In this document: one piece after another, positions 17,541-25,944 of the stretch
Position numbering within the stretch: position 1 is the first letter of the stretch
Layout of the letters: every line of letters starts with the position of its first letter
Assembly (NCBI GenBank): GCA_027489245.1
Contig: JAIYAC010000025.1
Location: 248,001-312,000, forward strand
From: Neisseriaceae bacterium
GTDB lineage: Bacteria > Pseudomonadota > Gammaproteobacteria > Burkholderiales > Chromobacteriaceae
DNA length: 64,000 nucleotides
Reading direction: 5' to 3'
Notes under the pieces: model-generated
The model's database searches: none
What the model saw: the letters and a program-made list of their open reading frames with translations, nothing else
What the model was told of the DNA's origin: nothing
Position numbers and translations under genes: made by a program

Positions 17541-18464
17541 ATGGACCGCATCGATCAACTGCGTGTGTTTCTGCGCATCAAGGAAAGTGGCAGCTTTGCC
17601 CTGGCGGCACAGCAGCTTGCGCTGCCGCGCGCTACCGTCTCGCAGGCATTGAGCCAGCTGGAAGACCGGCTGGGCGTGCGGCTGTTTCACCGCACCACGC
17701 GCCAGGTCAGCCTGACACAGGATGGCGAAACGCTCGCCGAGCGGGCGGCTACATTGATTAGCGACATGGAAGAGCTGGAGCAGCAGTTTCGCCCGCAGGA
17801 CGACCTGGTGTCCGGCCGCCTGCGTGTAGACGTGCCCAGCCGCATTGCCAGGCGGCTATTGGCCCCGGCGCTGCAAGATTTTCTGTTGCGCTACCCCAAA
17901 CTGCAGGTAGAGCTAGGCAGCAGCGACCGGCGGGTAGACCTGGTGCGCGAGGGGGTGGACTGTGCGCTGCGGGTAGGTGGCGTGCAGGGCGATAGCCTGG
18001 TGGCGCGCCCGCTGGGCTACTTTGCCATGGTCAACTGTGCCAGCCCGGCCTACCTGGCAGCCCAGGGCGTGCCGGTGGATATGGCTGACATGGCAGGCCA
18101 GGTGATGGTGGGCTATGTGTCACGCAGCAGTGGCCGCCAGGCAGCATGGTGCTGGCAAGAGGGCGAAGCCGAGCGCAGCATGCTGCTGCCGGTACGTGCC
18201 AGCGCCGACAATGCCGAAACCTACATTGCCTGCGCGTTGGCAGGCCTGGGGCTGATCCAGGTGCCACGCTACGACGTGGCGCATCACCTGGCCAGCGGTG
18301 CCTTGCAGGCGGTGCTGCCGCAGGCGTGCCCGGCGCCGCTGCCGGTGCATCTGGTGTACCCGCACCGCCGCCAGCTGTCGCGGCGGGTGCAGCTGTTTCA
18401 TGACTGGGTGCGGGGCGTGCTGCAGCAGCACACCGATGCCATGTGGCCCCCGGTGCAGCCCTAG
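17541..18464 (+). CDS. LysR-family transcriptional regulator
   Basis: A 307-residue regulator with an N-terminal winged helix-turn-helix (MDRIDQLRVFLRIKESGSFA, then ALPRATVSQALSQLEDRLG) and a C-terminal co-inducer-binding domain. It resembles the large YafC/DmlR-like LysR group that controls adjacent SDR or oxidoreductase genes. The ATG at 17541 was chosen because the helix-turn-helix begins right there. It is divergent from the SDR-ALDH operon and is probably its regulator. Confidence 0.92.
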   Translation: MDRIDQLRVFLRIKESGSFALAAQQLALPRATVSQALSQLEDRLGVRLFHRTTRQVSLTQDGETLAERAATLISDMEELEQQFRPQDDLVSGRLRVDVPSRIARRLLAPALQDFLLRYPKLQVELGSSDRRVDLVREGVDCALRVGGVQGDSLVARPLGYFAMVNCASPAYLAAQGVPVDMADMAGQVMVGYVSRSSGRQAAWCWQEGEAERSMLLPVRASADNAETYIACALAGLGLIQVPRYDVAHHLASGALQAVLPQACPAPLPVHLVYPHRRQLSRRVQLFHDWVRGVLQQHTDAMWPPVQP

Positions 18465-18479
18465 CCCGGCCCGACGCAG

Positions 18480-18506
18480 CAAGGCCCCGCCATCGGCGGG
18501 GCCTTG
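18480..18506. terminator. Bidirectional terminator between the LysR and ABC binding-protein genes
   Basis: CAAGGCCCCGCC (18480-18491) pairs perfectly with GGCGGGGCCTTG (18495-18506). It lies between convergent genes. Confidence 0.75.
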
Positions 18507-18517
18507 CTGCTTTGCCG

Positions 18518-18555
18518 TGCGGCCAACCTTTGTCCGAATGGCAAGGTTGGCCGCA
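18518..18555. repeat. Inverted pair of the dispersed motif (13-bp perfect hairpin)
   Basis: TGCGGCCAACCTT (18518-18530) and AAGGTTGGCCGCA (18543-18555) are perfect inverted copies with a 12-base loop. They sit between two convergent genes, after a conventional terminator. This is the clearest display of the extended 13-base form. Confidence 0.9.
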
Positions 18556-18573
18556 GCCATTTGGCAGCGCGGG

Positions 18574-19701
18574 TTATTGCACCACCGACTTCACTTTCCA
18601 GTCGTTGCCTTCCACTTGCGAGATGGTCACCGGCGCGTTTTTCAGGTTGCCGGCGGCGTCAAAGCCAAAGTCGGCAGTCACACCTTTGTAGGCGGTCTTG
18701 GCGATCAGCGGCAGGAACTTGGCCGGCTCGGTGCTGTTGGCGCGTTTCATGGCGTCGGCCACGATCATCACGCCGTCGTAGAACTGCGGCCCCAGCAATA
18801 CCACGTCCTGTTTGAAGCGCGCCTTGTAGCGGGTTTCAAAGTCCTTGCCGGCCGGGCGGCTGCCTAGCTCGCCACCGGCCACGGCCGAGTAGTGGCCTGC
18901 GGACTCCGCACCGGCTAGCTGGATGAAGGTGGGCGTGTTCAGCATGTCGCCGCCCATCAGGCGGGCGTTGATGCCGAGGCGCTTCATCTGGCGTGCCATT
19001 GGCGCAGCCTGCGCGTCAGCGCCGCCGTAGAAGATCACGTCTGGGTTCTGCGCTTTCAGTGCGGTGAGGATGGCGGTGAAGTCGGTGGCTTTGTCGTTGG
19101 TGTACTCGCGCTTGAACGGCTTTTTGCCCATGCCGGCGAGCGCTTTCACGAATTCGTCGGCAATGCCCTGGCCGTAGGCGGTGCGGTCGTCGATCACGGC
19201 GATACGCTGTGCTTTCAGCTGCATGACGGCGTAGCGGCCCAGCGAGCCACCGATCTGGCTGTCACTGCCTACCAGGCGGAAGGTGGTTTTATAGCCGCTG
19301 GTGGTGTAGGCCGGGTTGGTGGAGACCGACAGCTGCGGGATGCCGGCGTCGGAATAGAGGCGCGAGGCGGGGATGGATACACCGGAGTTGAAGTGGCCAA
19401 TCACGGCCTTCACGCCTGCGTCTACCAAGCGCTGTGCCACCTGGGTGCCCACGCGCGGGTCGGCCTGGTCGTCTTCCGATACCAGCTCGAATTTCACTTT
19501 CTGGCCGGCCACGGTGATGGGTTTGGCGTTCAGGTCGTCGATGGCCATGCGGGTGGCGTTTTCATTGTCTTTGCCGTAGTGCGCCTGCGGGCCGGACATC
19601 GGCGAGGCAAAGCCGATTTTCACCACGGTGTCGGCAAATGCCGGAGACGACATGGCCAGGACGGCGCCGGCTACCCATACCGCCAGTTGTTGCTGCTTCA
19701 T
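18574..19701 (-). CDS. Branched-chain-amino-acid-type ABC transporter binding protein (LivJ/LivK family)
   Basis: A 375-residue periplasmic binding protein of the type 1 (Leu/Ile/Val) fold with a Sec signal peptide (MKQQQLAVWVAGAVLAMSSPAFA, about 23 residues). The mature part begins VVKIGFASPMSGPQAHYG, typical for LivJ/LivK. The start at 19701 follows GGAGTGAACAC; the longer frame to 19809 is unlikely. No permease or ATPase genes accompany it. The upstream palindrome TTGCATACAA matches those of the hydroxyproline genes, so its ligand may be hydroxyproline or proline rather than branched-chain amino acids (inference). Confidence 0.88.
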   Translation of the reverse strand: MKQQQLAVWVAGAVLAMSSPAFADTVVKIGFASPMSGPQAHYGKDNENATRMAIDDLNAKPITVAGQKVKFELVSEDDQADPRVGTQVAQRLVDAGVKAVIGHFNSGVSIPASRLYSDAGIPQLSVSTNPAYTTSGYKTTFRLVGSDSQIGGSLGRYAVMQLKAQRIAVIDDRTAYGQGIADEFVKALAGMGKKPFKREYTNDKATDFTAILTALKAQNPDVIFYGGADAQAAPMARQMKRLGINARLMGGDMLNTPTFIQLAGAESAGHYSAVAGGELGSRPAGKDFETRYKARFKQDVVLLGPQFYDGVMIVADAMKRANSTEPAKFLPLIAKTAYKGVTADFGFDAAGNLKNAPVTISQVEGNDWKVKSVVQ

Positions 19702-19912
19702 GTGTTCACTCCATTTCTCGTTGCAAGGTCCAGGTTGGCCGCAGCGCGGCCGATGTGCCCGGCGGGGTGCCGGGCGGGTATTGCCGGTAAGGCGGCTGCG
19801 GCATTGCACGTGGTGTGCCTGCTGGCCGGCTAACCGGGTTTTTTATAAATCCAAGGTAAAACAAGGTGTTGCCTGCGTGGTGGTAGCCGGGGTTGTCGCG
19901 GGCTTGCACCAA

Positions 19913-19922
19913 TTGCATACAA
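19913..19922. promoter_or_regulatory. GntR-type operator candidate upstream of the binding-protein gene
   Basis: TTGCATACAA fits the palindrome TTGNATRCAA seen four more times in the divergent hydroxyproline promoter region. On the minus strand a TTGACA (19933-19928) lies just before it, so binding would block or affect a promoter for the downstream gene. Confidence 0.55.
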
Positions 19923-19958
19923 ACTATTGTCAATAATCGCCCATGCCGGTGCGTGTGC

Positions 19959-21212
19959 TCAGAAACGGTTCAGCCGGTAGGGCGCCATGTCGATGCCGCA
20001 AGCTTGGCCGCCAATCTGCGCTGCCAGCAGTGCGCCGGTGGTGGCAGCTAGCGTTAGTCCCAGGTGCCCGTGGCCGGTGGCAAAGTACAGGCCGGCCACA
20101 TCCGGCGCCGGGCCGATCACCGGCACGGTATCGGGCATCGACGGCCGGTTGCCCATCCACACGCTCATGTCCTTGGTGCTGAAGTCGCCAACGATGCGGC
20201 GTGCCTTGTCCAGCAAAATGTGGGCGCGCCGCCAGTCCGGCGCGGCGTCGCGGTGCGCCAGCTCTACCGTGCCGGCCAGGCGCAGGCCGCCGTTAGCCAT
20301 GGGCAGAATCACAAAGCTTTCGCTGGCGCACTGGATAAAGTGGTGCAGTGCCACGCCGGCGTGGGGCAGTGTCACGTGGTAGCCACGCTCGCTTTCCAGC
20401 GGCAGCCGGTAGCGGCCCTGATGGGCGAAGCGGTCGCTCCACACGCCGCAGGCAATCACGACCGCGTCGCCATGCAGCGCACCGTGGCTGGCGGTGTCTA
20501 CCCCCTGGCAGTGCCCGCCGCTGTGACGCACCTGCAGCACTTCGTCCTGCACGAAGCAGCCGCCATCGCGGAGGAAAGCATCAAACAGGCCGTGGCTGAA
20601 GGTGTAGGGGTCGTCCACGTGCGACCATGCCGGCACGTGTACGGCGTATTGCCATTCGTCTGCGATGCCGGGCGATACGGCCTGCAGGGCGGCGCGGTCC
20701 AGTGGCTGCCACTGCACGCCGTGCGCGGCTTTGCTTTGCCAGGCTGGCAGGGCGGCGCGGTATTCGGCCTCGCTGCGGTACAGCGTGAGGTTGCCGTGGC
20801 GGCGCCACAGGTGTTGCAGGCCGGCGTGTTCAATCAGTGGTGCGTAGTCGTCGTTGACGCGGCTCAGCAAGGCGGCCAGTGCGCGGGTAAGCTCGGCCAC
20901 GCGGCGCGGGCGGCTGGCGGCCGCAAAGCGCACCAGCCATGGCGCCAGCGTGGGCAGGTAGCGCCAGCGCACCGCCAGCGGCCCCAGCGGGTCCAGCATC
21001 CAGCCGGGTACCTTGCGCAGCACGCCGGGCTCGGCCAGCGGGATTACGTCGCTTACCGCCAGCGCACCGGCGTTGCCGTAGCTGGTTTCACGTGCCGGTT
21101 CGCCACGGTCCAGCAGGGTGATGCGGTGGCCGGCACGCTGCAGCTGCAGCGCTGTGGCGATGCCGACAATACCGGCACCGGCCACGATGATGTGTTGCTG
21201 TGGTTTGGCCAT
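19959..21212 (-). CDS. FAD-dependent D-amino-acid oxidoreductase, probable D-hydroxyproline dehydrogenase
   Basis: A 417-residue DAO/DadA-type flavoprotein. It has the dinucleotide motif GAGIVGIATALQL at residues 11-23 and the C-terminal ATGHGHLGLTLA typical of the family. Its gene lies two bases downstream of the hydroxyproline epimerase gene. By analogy with known 4-hydroxyproline pathways it would oxidise cis-4-hydroxy-D-proline to pyrroline-4-hydroxy-2-carboxylate. The open frame extends upstream to 21950 inside the epimerase gene; the ATG at 21212 begins the family's characteristic N-terminus. It could alternatively act on other D-amino acids. Confidence 0.85.
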   Translation of the reverse strand: MAKPQQHIIVAGAGIVGIATALQLQRAGHRITLLDRGEPARETSYGNAGALAVSDVIPLAEPGVLRKVPGWMLDPLGPLAVRWRYLPTLAPWLVRFAAASRPRRVAELTRALAALLSRVNDDYAPLIEHAGLQHLWRRHGNLTLYRSEAEYRAALPAWQSKAAHGVQWQPLDRAALQAVSPGIADEWQYAVHVPAWSHVDDPYTFSHGLFDAFLRDGGCFVQDEVLQVRHSGGHCQGVDTASHGALHGDAVVIACGVWSDRFAHQGRYRLPLESERGYHVTLPHAGVALHHFIQCASESFVILPMANGGLRLAGTVELAHRDAAPDWRRAHILLDKARRIVGDFSTKDMSVWMGNRPSMPDTVPVIGPAPDVAGLYFATGHGHLGLTLAATTGALLAAQIGGQACGIDMAPYRLNRF

Positions 21213-21214
21213 GT

Positions 21215-22216
21215 TCAGCCCACCACGAAGCCGTGTACGTACGGGTCGGCGTCGTCCAGCAGGATGCGGTTGTAGCCGGTGGTGATGGCCCAGCCGGCAA
21301 TGCCGGGGATGATGGCCGGTATGCCCGCCACCTCGGTCACCGCCTCGATGGTGCCGGTGAACTGGCTGCCGATCAGGCTTTCGTGTACCAGCACGTCGCC
21401 CGGCTGCATCAGGCCGCGGCCAAAGCGCTGTGCCAGCCGCGCCGAGGTGCCGGTGCCGCACGGCGAGCGGTCCAGCGCGGCGGCGCCGTACAGCACGGCG
21501 TTGGCCGCGTGCGAGCCCGGCTGCTTTGGCGCGCCTGTCCATTGCACGTGGCGCACGCCGCGGATGGTGGCGTCCAGCGGGTGCACGATGTCGTAGTGGG
21601 CATTGATGTAGTCGCGCAGCTCGTTGCCCATCGCCACCAGCTGGCCGGGCGTGTAATCGGCCATGTCGCGGTAGTTTTCCTGCGCTTCCACGATGGGGTA
21701 GAAGTTGCCGCCGTAGGCGATGTCCACGGTCAGCCGGCCCAGCGCAGCGATTTCCACCTCGACATCGCGCAGTAGCAGGAAGGACGGCACGTTGGTCAGC
21801 TTTACCGACTGCACCTTGCGGCCAACTTGCGTGTATTCGGCCACAACCTTGCCGGCCGGGGTGTCCAGGTTCAGTACGCCGGGGGTGCGCGGCGTCACCA
21901 GCTGGTGCTCGATAGCCATGGTTACCACGCCGATGGTGCCGTGGCCGCACATGGGCAGGCAGCCGCTGGTTTCGATGTACAGCACCGCCACGTCGCAGTC
22001 ATCGCGGGTGGGCGGGTACAGGAAGGCACCCGACATCTGGGCGTGGCCGCGCGGCTCGAACATCAAACCGGTACGCATCCAGTCGAAGCGGGCCAGAAAG
22101 TCCTGCCGGCGCTCGACCTGGGTGTGGCCAGCCAGTGCTGGCGCACCGCGTGTTACCAGCCGTACCGGGTTGCCACAGGTGTGGCCGTCTATGCATTCAA
22201 ACTCCGTCACTGCCAT
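21215..22216 (-). CDS. 4-hydroxyproline 2-epimerase (proline racemase family)
   Basis: A proline-racemase-fold enzyme of about 333 residues. Both catalytic cysteines are present: MCGHG in the N-half and SPCGTGTSA in the C-half, the pattern of bacterial 4-hydroxyproline epimerases. It would convert trans-4-hydroxy-L-proline to cis-4-hydroxy-D-proline, the first step of catabolism. Two in-frame ATG codons exist at 22222 and 22216; AAAGGAG is one base from the first and seven from the second, so 22216 is preferred. It forms an operon with the FAD oxidoreductase and is divergent from the deaminase gene. Confidence 0.9.
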   Translation of the reverse strand: MAVTEFECIDGHTCGNPVRLVTRGAPALAGHTQVERRQDFLARFDWMRTGLMFEPRGHAQMSGAFLYPPTRDDCDVAVLYIETSGCLPMCGHGTIGVVTMAIEHQLVTPRTPGVLNLDTPAGKVVAEYTQVGRKVQSVKLTNVPSFLLLRDVEVEIAALGRLTVDIAYGGNFYPIVEAQENYRDMADYTPGQLVAMGNELRDYINAHYDIVHPLDATIRGVRHVQWTGAPKQPGSHAANAVLYGAAALDRSPCGTGTSARLAQRFGRGLMQPGDVLVHESLIGSQFTGTIEAVTEVAGIPAIIPGIAGWAITTGYNRILLDDADPYVHGFVVG

Positions 22217-22264
22217 TGCCATGCTCCTTTGCTTGCGGTGTCTTCACTGTAAGCAGAGGTAGTT

Positions 22265-22464
22265 TTGAATACAATAATGGATGCAATATTTGTTGAAATG
22301 CCACAGCTTGCATATCAGCTTTTTCGTATGCAATGCTGTTTAAAATATCAAATAAAACAATAAATTAGTGTGTTGTTGTAAAAATTCACTGCTGCATTGC
22401 GGCAATGTTGCGCAATGAAATAAACGCCGTTTTGTATACAAAAATACTTGTTTTTTGGATGCAA
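22265..22464. promoter_or_regulatory. Operator cluster TTGNATRCAA in the divergent hydroxyproline promoter region
   Basis: Within the AT-rich 314-base gap between the epimerase and deaminase genes lie TTGAATACAA (22265-22274), TCGTATGCAA (22324-22333, one mismatch), TTGTATACAA (22432-22441, flanked by TT and AA) and TTGGATGCAA (22455-22464). A fifth, weaker copy is at 22277-22286. Such short palindromes are typical of GntR/FadR-family regulators, and a GntR gene lies at the end of this cluster. The gap holds nothing else that I can recognise. Confidence 0.65.
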
Positions 22465-22530
22465 AATTCTCTAGCATGAAATGGACCCGCAGCCACCGCG
22501 CTGCACCCACACCCTGCTAGGAGCACCCTG

Positions 22531-23433
22531 ATGGCACACCTCTGGACTGGCGTTTTTCCCGCCGTTACTACCAAATTCCACGCTGACGAAAGCCTGGACC
22601 TGGCCGCTACCACGCATCACATTCAGTGGCAGCTGGACTGCGGCGCCGACGGCATTATTGTTTGCGGCTCGCTGGGCGAAGCGTCCACACTGACCGCGGA
22701 TGAAAAGATCAGCATCCTGAAAGCGGCCAAGGAAGTAGCCGGCAGCAAGCCGGTATTGCTGACCGTGGCCGAAGACAGCACCCGTGCCGCCGCCGCGCTG
22801 GCACAGGCTGCCCATGCCGCGGGCGCCGACGGCATCATGCTGCTGCCGGCCATGCGCTACGTGTCCGACCCGCGCGAGACGCTGAACCACTACCAGCGCG
22901 TGGCCGACGCCAGCCCGCTGCCGATCATGATCTACAACAACCCGGTGGCCTACGGCGTCAACATCACCCCCGAGATGTACGCGCAAATGGCCGCCGAGCC
23001 GAAGTTTGTGGCCATCAAGGAATCCAGTGGCGATATCCGCACGCTGACGAATGTGATCAATGCGGTGGGCGACCGCTTTGCCATCTTTAGCGGCGTGGAC
23101 GACCTGGCGCTGGAAAGCCTGCTGATGGGCGCGGATGGCTGGGTGGCCGGCCTGGTGGTGGCGTTCCCGAAAGAGACGGTGGCCATTTACCGGCTGGCCC
23201 GCGCTGGCCGCGTGGAAGAAGCCCGCGCCATCTACCGCTGGTTTGCCCCGCTGTTGCATCTGGACGTATCGATGAAGCTGGTGCAGAACCTGAAGCTGGC
23301 CGAGGCCATGGTGGGGGTGGGCAGTGAGCACGTGCGCGCGCCGCGCCTGCCGCTAGCCGGTGCCGAGCGTGAGCAGGTGCAGGCCATCATTGCCGCCGGT
23401 ATTGTCAGCCGCCCGGCGTTGCCCGCCCTGTAA
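22531..23433 (+). CDS. lhpC: Dihydrodipicolinate-synthase-family lyase, probable pyrroline-4-hydroxy-2-carboxylate deaminase
   Basis: A 300-residue DapA-superfamily aldolase/lyase with the Schiff-base lysine in FVAIKESSGD and the catalytic tyrosine in IMIYNNP. Divergent position from the hydroxyproline epimerase, and an alpha-ketoglutarate semialdehyde dehydrogenase next door, identify it by context as the deaminase forming 2-oxoglutarate semialdehyde. The ATG at 22531 has AGGAGCACCC upstream. Without context it could be read as DapA or another lyase, so the substrate is inferred. Confidence 0.85.
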   Translation: MAHLWTGVFPAVTTKFHADESLDLAATTHHIQWQLDCGADGIIVCGSLGEASTLTADEKISILKAAKEVAGSKPVLLTVAEDSTRAAAALAQAAHAAGADGIMLLPAMRYVSDPRETLNHYQRVADASPLPIMIYNNPVAYGVNITPEMYAQMAAEPKFVAIKESSGDIRTLTNVINAVGDRFAIFSGVDDLALESLLMGADGWVAGLVVAFPKETVAIYRLARAGRVEEARAIYRWFAPLLHLDVSMKLVQNLKLAEAMVGVGSEHVRAPRLPLAGAEREQVQAIIAAGIVSRPALPAL

Positions 23434-23440
23434 CCCCTGC

Positions 23441-23472
23441 TGCGGCCAACCTTGCCAGGCAGGTTGGCCGCA
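23441..23472. repeat. Inverted pair of the dispersed motif between lhpC and the dehydrogenase gene
   Basis: TGCGGCCAACCT (23441-23452) and AGGTTGGCCGCA (23461-23472) form a perfect 12-bp stem with an eight-base loop. It starts eight bases after the lhpC stop. It lies inside an apparent operon, so if it terminates at all it would only reduce downstream expression. Confidence 0.9.
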
Positions 23473-23514
23473 AGCAGATGGCAAGGGCGCGGTGCCGCCC
23501 GGAGGAACCAAGCC

Positions 23515-24942
23515 ATGTTCTGTAACCTGATCGACGGGCAGTGGCGCGGCAGCGGCCACGCTATCGTCAACCGTAACCCTTCCGACCTGCACGACGTGGT
23601 GGGCGAGTATGCCGCGGCCAGTGCCGACGATATGCGTGACGCCGTGGCCGCGGCGCGCGCGGCGCTGCCGGGCTGGCGCGCCACCACGGTGCAGCAGCGT
23701 GCCGATGTGCTGGATGCTGCCGGCAGCGAGATCCTGGCGCGCAAGCAGGAGCTGGGCACGCTGCTGGCGCGTGAAGAAGGCAAGACCCTGGCCGAGGCGG
23801 TGGGCGAGGTGGCCCGCGCCGGCCAGATTTTCAAGTTTTTTGCCGGAGAGGCGCTGCGTGGCCAGGGCGAGTGGCTGGAGTCGGTACGCCCTGGCGTGGA
23901 AGTCACCATCAGCCGCGAGCCGGTGGGCGTGGTGGGGCTGATTACACCGTGGAACTTCCCGATTGCCATACCGGCATGGAAAGCCGCTCCTGCGCTGGCT
24001 TTTGGCAACACTGTAGTGCTGAAACCGGCCGAGCTGGTGCCGGCCAGCAGCTGGGCGCTGGCGGACATTCTGCAGCGCGCCGGCCTGCCGGACGGCGTAT
24101 TCAACCTGGTGATGGGCAGTGGCCGCGTATTGGGCCCGGCCATGCTGGACGCCGGCATTGATGCATTGAGCTTTACCGGCTCGCAGGCCACCGGCCAGGC
24201 CTTGGCAGCCAGCTGCGCGGCGCGTGGCATCAAGCTGCAGCTGGAAATGGGGGGCAAGAACCCGCTGCTGGTGGCTGATGACGCCAAGCTGGAGCAGGCC
24301 GTGGAGTGCGCGATCAACGGTGCGTTCTATGCCACCGGCCAGCGCTGCACCGCCAGTAGCCGGCTGATTGTCTGTGGCGGTATTTACGATGCATTTGTGG
24401 CCAGGCTGGCCGAGCGTAGCGCTGCCTTGCGGGTAGGTCACGCGCTGGCGCCGGACACACAGATCGGCCCGGTAGCCAGCGAAACACAGCTGGCGGCCAA
24501 CCTGCGCTACGTGGCGCAGGGCCAGGCCGAGGGCGCTACGCTGCTGTGCGGTGGCCAGGCGCTGCAGCTGGCCACGCCCGGCTACTACCAGCAGCCGGCC
24601 CTGTTTGCCGACGGCACGCCGCAGATGGCCGTCTGCCGAGAGGAAATCTTTGGCCCGGTGGCAGCCGTGCTGCGCGCCGACAGCTACGAGCACGCGCTGG
24701 CGCTGGCCAACGACACACCTTATGGCTTGGCCGCCGGCATTTGTACGCAGTCGCTGGCGCTGGCGACGCATTTTCGCCGCCACGCCCAGGCGGGCATGGT
24801 GATGGTGAACCTGCCCACCGCCGGGGTGGACTATCACGTGCCGTTTGGCGGTTGCAAAGGCTCCAGCCAAGGCCCGCGCGAACAGGGGCGCTACGCTGCA
24901 CAGTTTTATACCACGGTAAAAACCGCTTATCTCGGCCTGTAG
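23515..24942 (+). CDS. Aldehyde dehydrogenase, probable 2-oxoglutarate semialdehyde dehydrogenase
   Basis: A 475-residue class 1/2-type aldehyde dehydrogenase with TPWNFPIAIPAWK, the glutamate in LEMGGKNP and the catalytic cysteine in TGQRCTAS. Position after the deaminase gene indicates the last step of hydroxyproline catabolism, oxidation of 2-oxoglutarate semialdehyde to 2-oxoglutarate. The start at 23515 follows GGAGGAACC. A terminator follows before the GntR gene. Confidence 0.87.
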   Translation: MFCNLIDGQWRGSGHAIVNRNPSDLHDVVGEYAAASADDMRDAVAAARAALPGWRATTVQQRADVLDAAGSEILARKQELGTLLAREEGKTLAEAVGEVARAGQIFKFFAGEALRGQGEWLESVRPGVEVTISREPVGVVGLITPWNFPIAIPAWKAAPALAFGNTVVLKPAELVPASSWALADILQRAGLPDGVFNLVMGSGRVLGPAMLDAGIDALSFTGSQATGQALAASCAARGIKLQLEMGGKNPLLVADDAKLEQAVECAINGAFYATGQRCTASSRLIVCGGIYDAFVARLAERSAALRVGHALAPDTQIGPVASETQLAANLRYVAQGQAEGATLLCGGQALQLATPGYYQQPALFADGTPQMAVCREEIFGPVAAVLRADSYEHALALANDTPYGLAAGICTQSLALATHFRRHAQAGMVMVNLPTAGVDYHVPFGGCKGSSQGPREQGRYAAQFYTTVKTAYLGL

Positions 24943-25045
24943 GCACGCTGACGCACGGTGGATTCGCTGTCGAACGTGCCTGGTCGGTAGCGTCGCCCCC
25001 GCTGCGCTGCCGGCAACAGGGTTTGCTCTGCCTCGTGCAGCTTGC

Positions 25046-25071
25046 CGCCCCCGTATGGGGGCGTTTTTTTT
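25046..25071 (+). terminator. Intrinsic terminator after the semialdehyde dehydrogenase gene
   Basis: CGCCCCC (25046-25052), loop GTAT, GGGGGCG (25057-25063), then eight T. It separates the catabolic genes from the regulator. Confidence 0.92.
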
Positions 25072-25114
25072 GCCGCTGTGTTAGGGTTGGGCCATCTTTT
25101 ACAGGTGATGCTTT

Positions 25115-25822
25115 ATGAGTACACAGCAGGAGACGGGCAGCCAAAGCCTGGTGCAGGTGGCTACCGAGGCGATCCGCCAGCGCATTCTGGCCGGCGAATG
25201 GGCCGATGGCGGCCAACTACGGCAAGAGGCGCTGTCGCGCCAGCTCGGCATGAGCCGGGTGCCTATCCGCGAGGCGCTGCGCCAGCTGGAAGCCGAAGGC
25301 CTGGTCACCATTAACGAAAACCGTGGTGCTGTCGTAGCGCAGCTGTCGCTGCCCGAGATCGTCGAGCTGCTGCGCGTACGCGTGCTGCTGGAGTGTGATG
25401 TGCTAATGGAAGCCATCCCACGCCAGACCAGCGCCGATATCGCCGAAGCCGAGGCCTTGCTGGGGCAGTTTGAGGTGGCGTTGCGTAACCAGGACATAGG
25501 CGCCTGGGGCATTTTGAATGCGCAGTTTCACCTGGCGCTATACCGTGCAGCCGGCCGCAGCCAGACGCAGGCCATCATCGAGCAGCTGCACAACCGTACC
25601 GACCGCTATACGCGCATGCAGATTCTGCTGACCGGCTTTAGCGACCGCGCCCACCACGAGCACAGCCAGCTGCTGGCCTTGTGCAAGCAAAAAGACGCGA
25701 TCAGCGCCGCGGCCTTTTTACGTCAGCACATTCTGCACGCCGAAGAGGCGCTGGAAGCCTGGTACCGCGCCCATGAGGCAGCACCCAAACCGCGCCGAGG
25801 CCGCAAACCCGCGGCAGGCTAA
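25115..25822 (+). CDS. GntR-family (FCD domain) transcriptional regulator
   Basis: A 235-residue regulator: an N-terminal winged helix-turn-helix (AIRQRILAGEWADGGQLRQEAL, then LGMSRVPIREALRQLEAEGLV) and a C-terminal helical FCD ligand-binding domain (from about residue 90). It is likely the local regulator of hydroxyproline use, binding the TTGNATRCAA palindromes at 22265-22464 and 19913. No copy of the palindrome precedes its own gene, so it may not be autoregulated. The C-terminal tail is basic (PKPRRGRKPAAG). Confidence 0.92.
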   Translation: MSTQQETGSQSLVQVATEAIRQRILAGEWADGGQLRQEALSRQLGMSRVPIREALRQLEAEGLVTINENRGAVVAQLSLPEIVELLRVRVLLECDVLMEAIPRQTSADIAEAEALLGQFEVALRNQDIGAWGILNAQFHLALYRAAGRSQTQAIIEQLHNRTDRYTRMQILLTGFSDRAHHEHSQLLALCKQKDAISAAAFLRQHILHAEEALEAWYRAHEAAPKPRRGRKPAAG

Positions 25823-25944
25823 GCCTGTTTCCGGGACAATCTGTTCTTTGTGCGGCGCGTCATTTGCTGGTTTATTTTATTGAAACCAAAACAGTACGTC
25901 GCTAGTATCAAATAACGATATGTCAATGTGTGATGCTGGGAATC

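Noticed and set aside
21213..21950. Upstream extension of the FAD oxidoreductase frame
   Set aside because: It overlaps the epimerase gene in another frame; the family N-terminus begins at the ATG at 21212.
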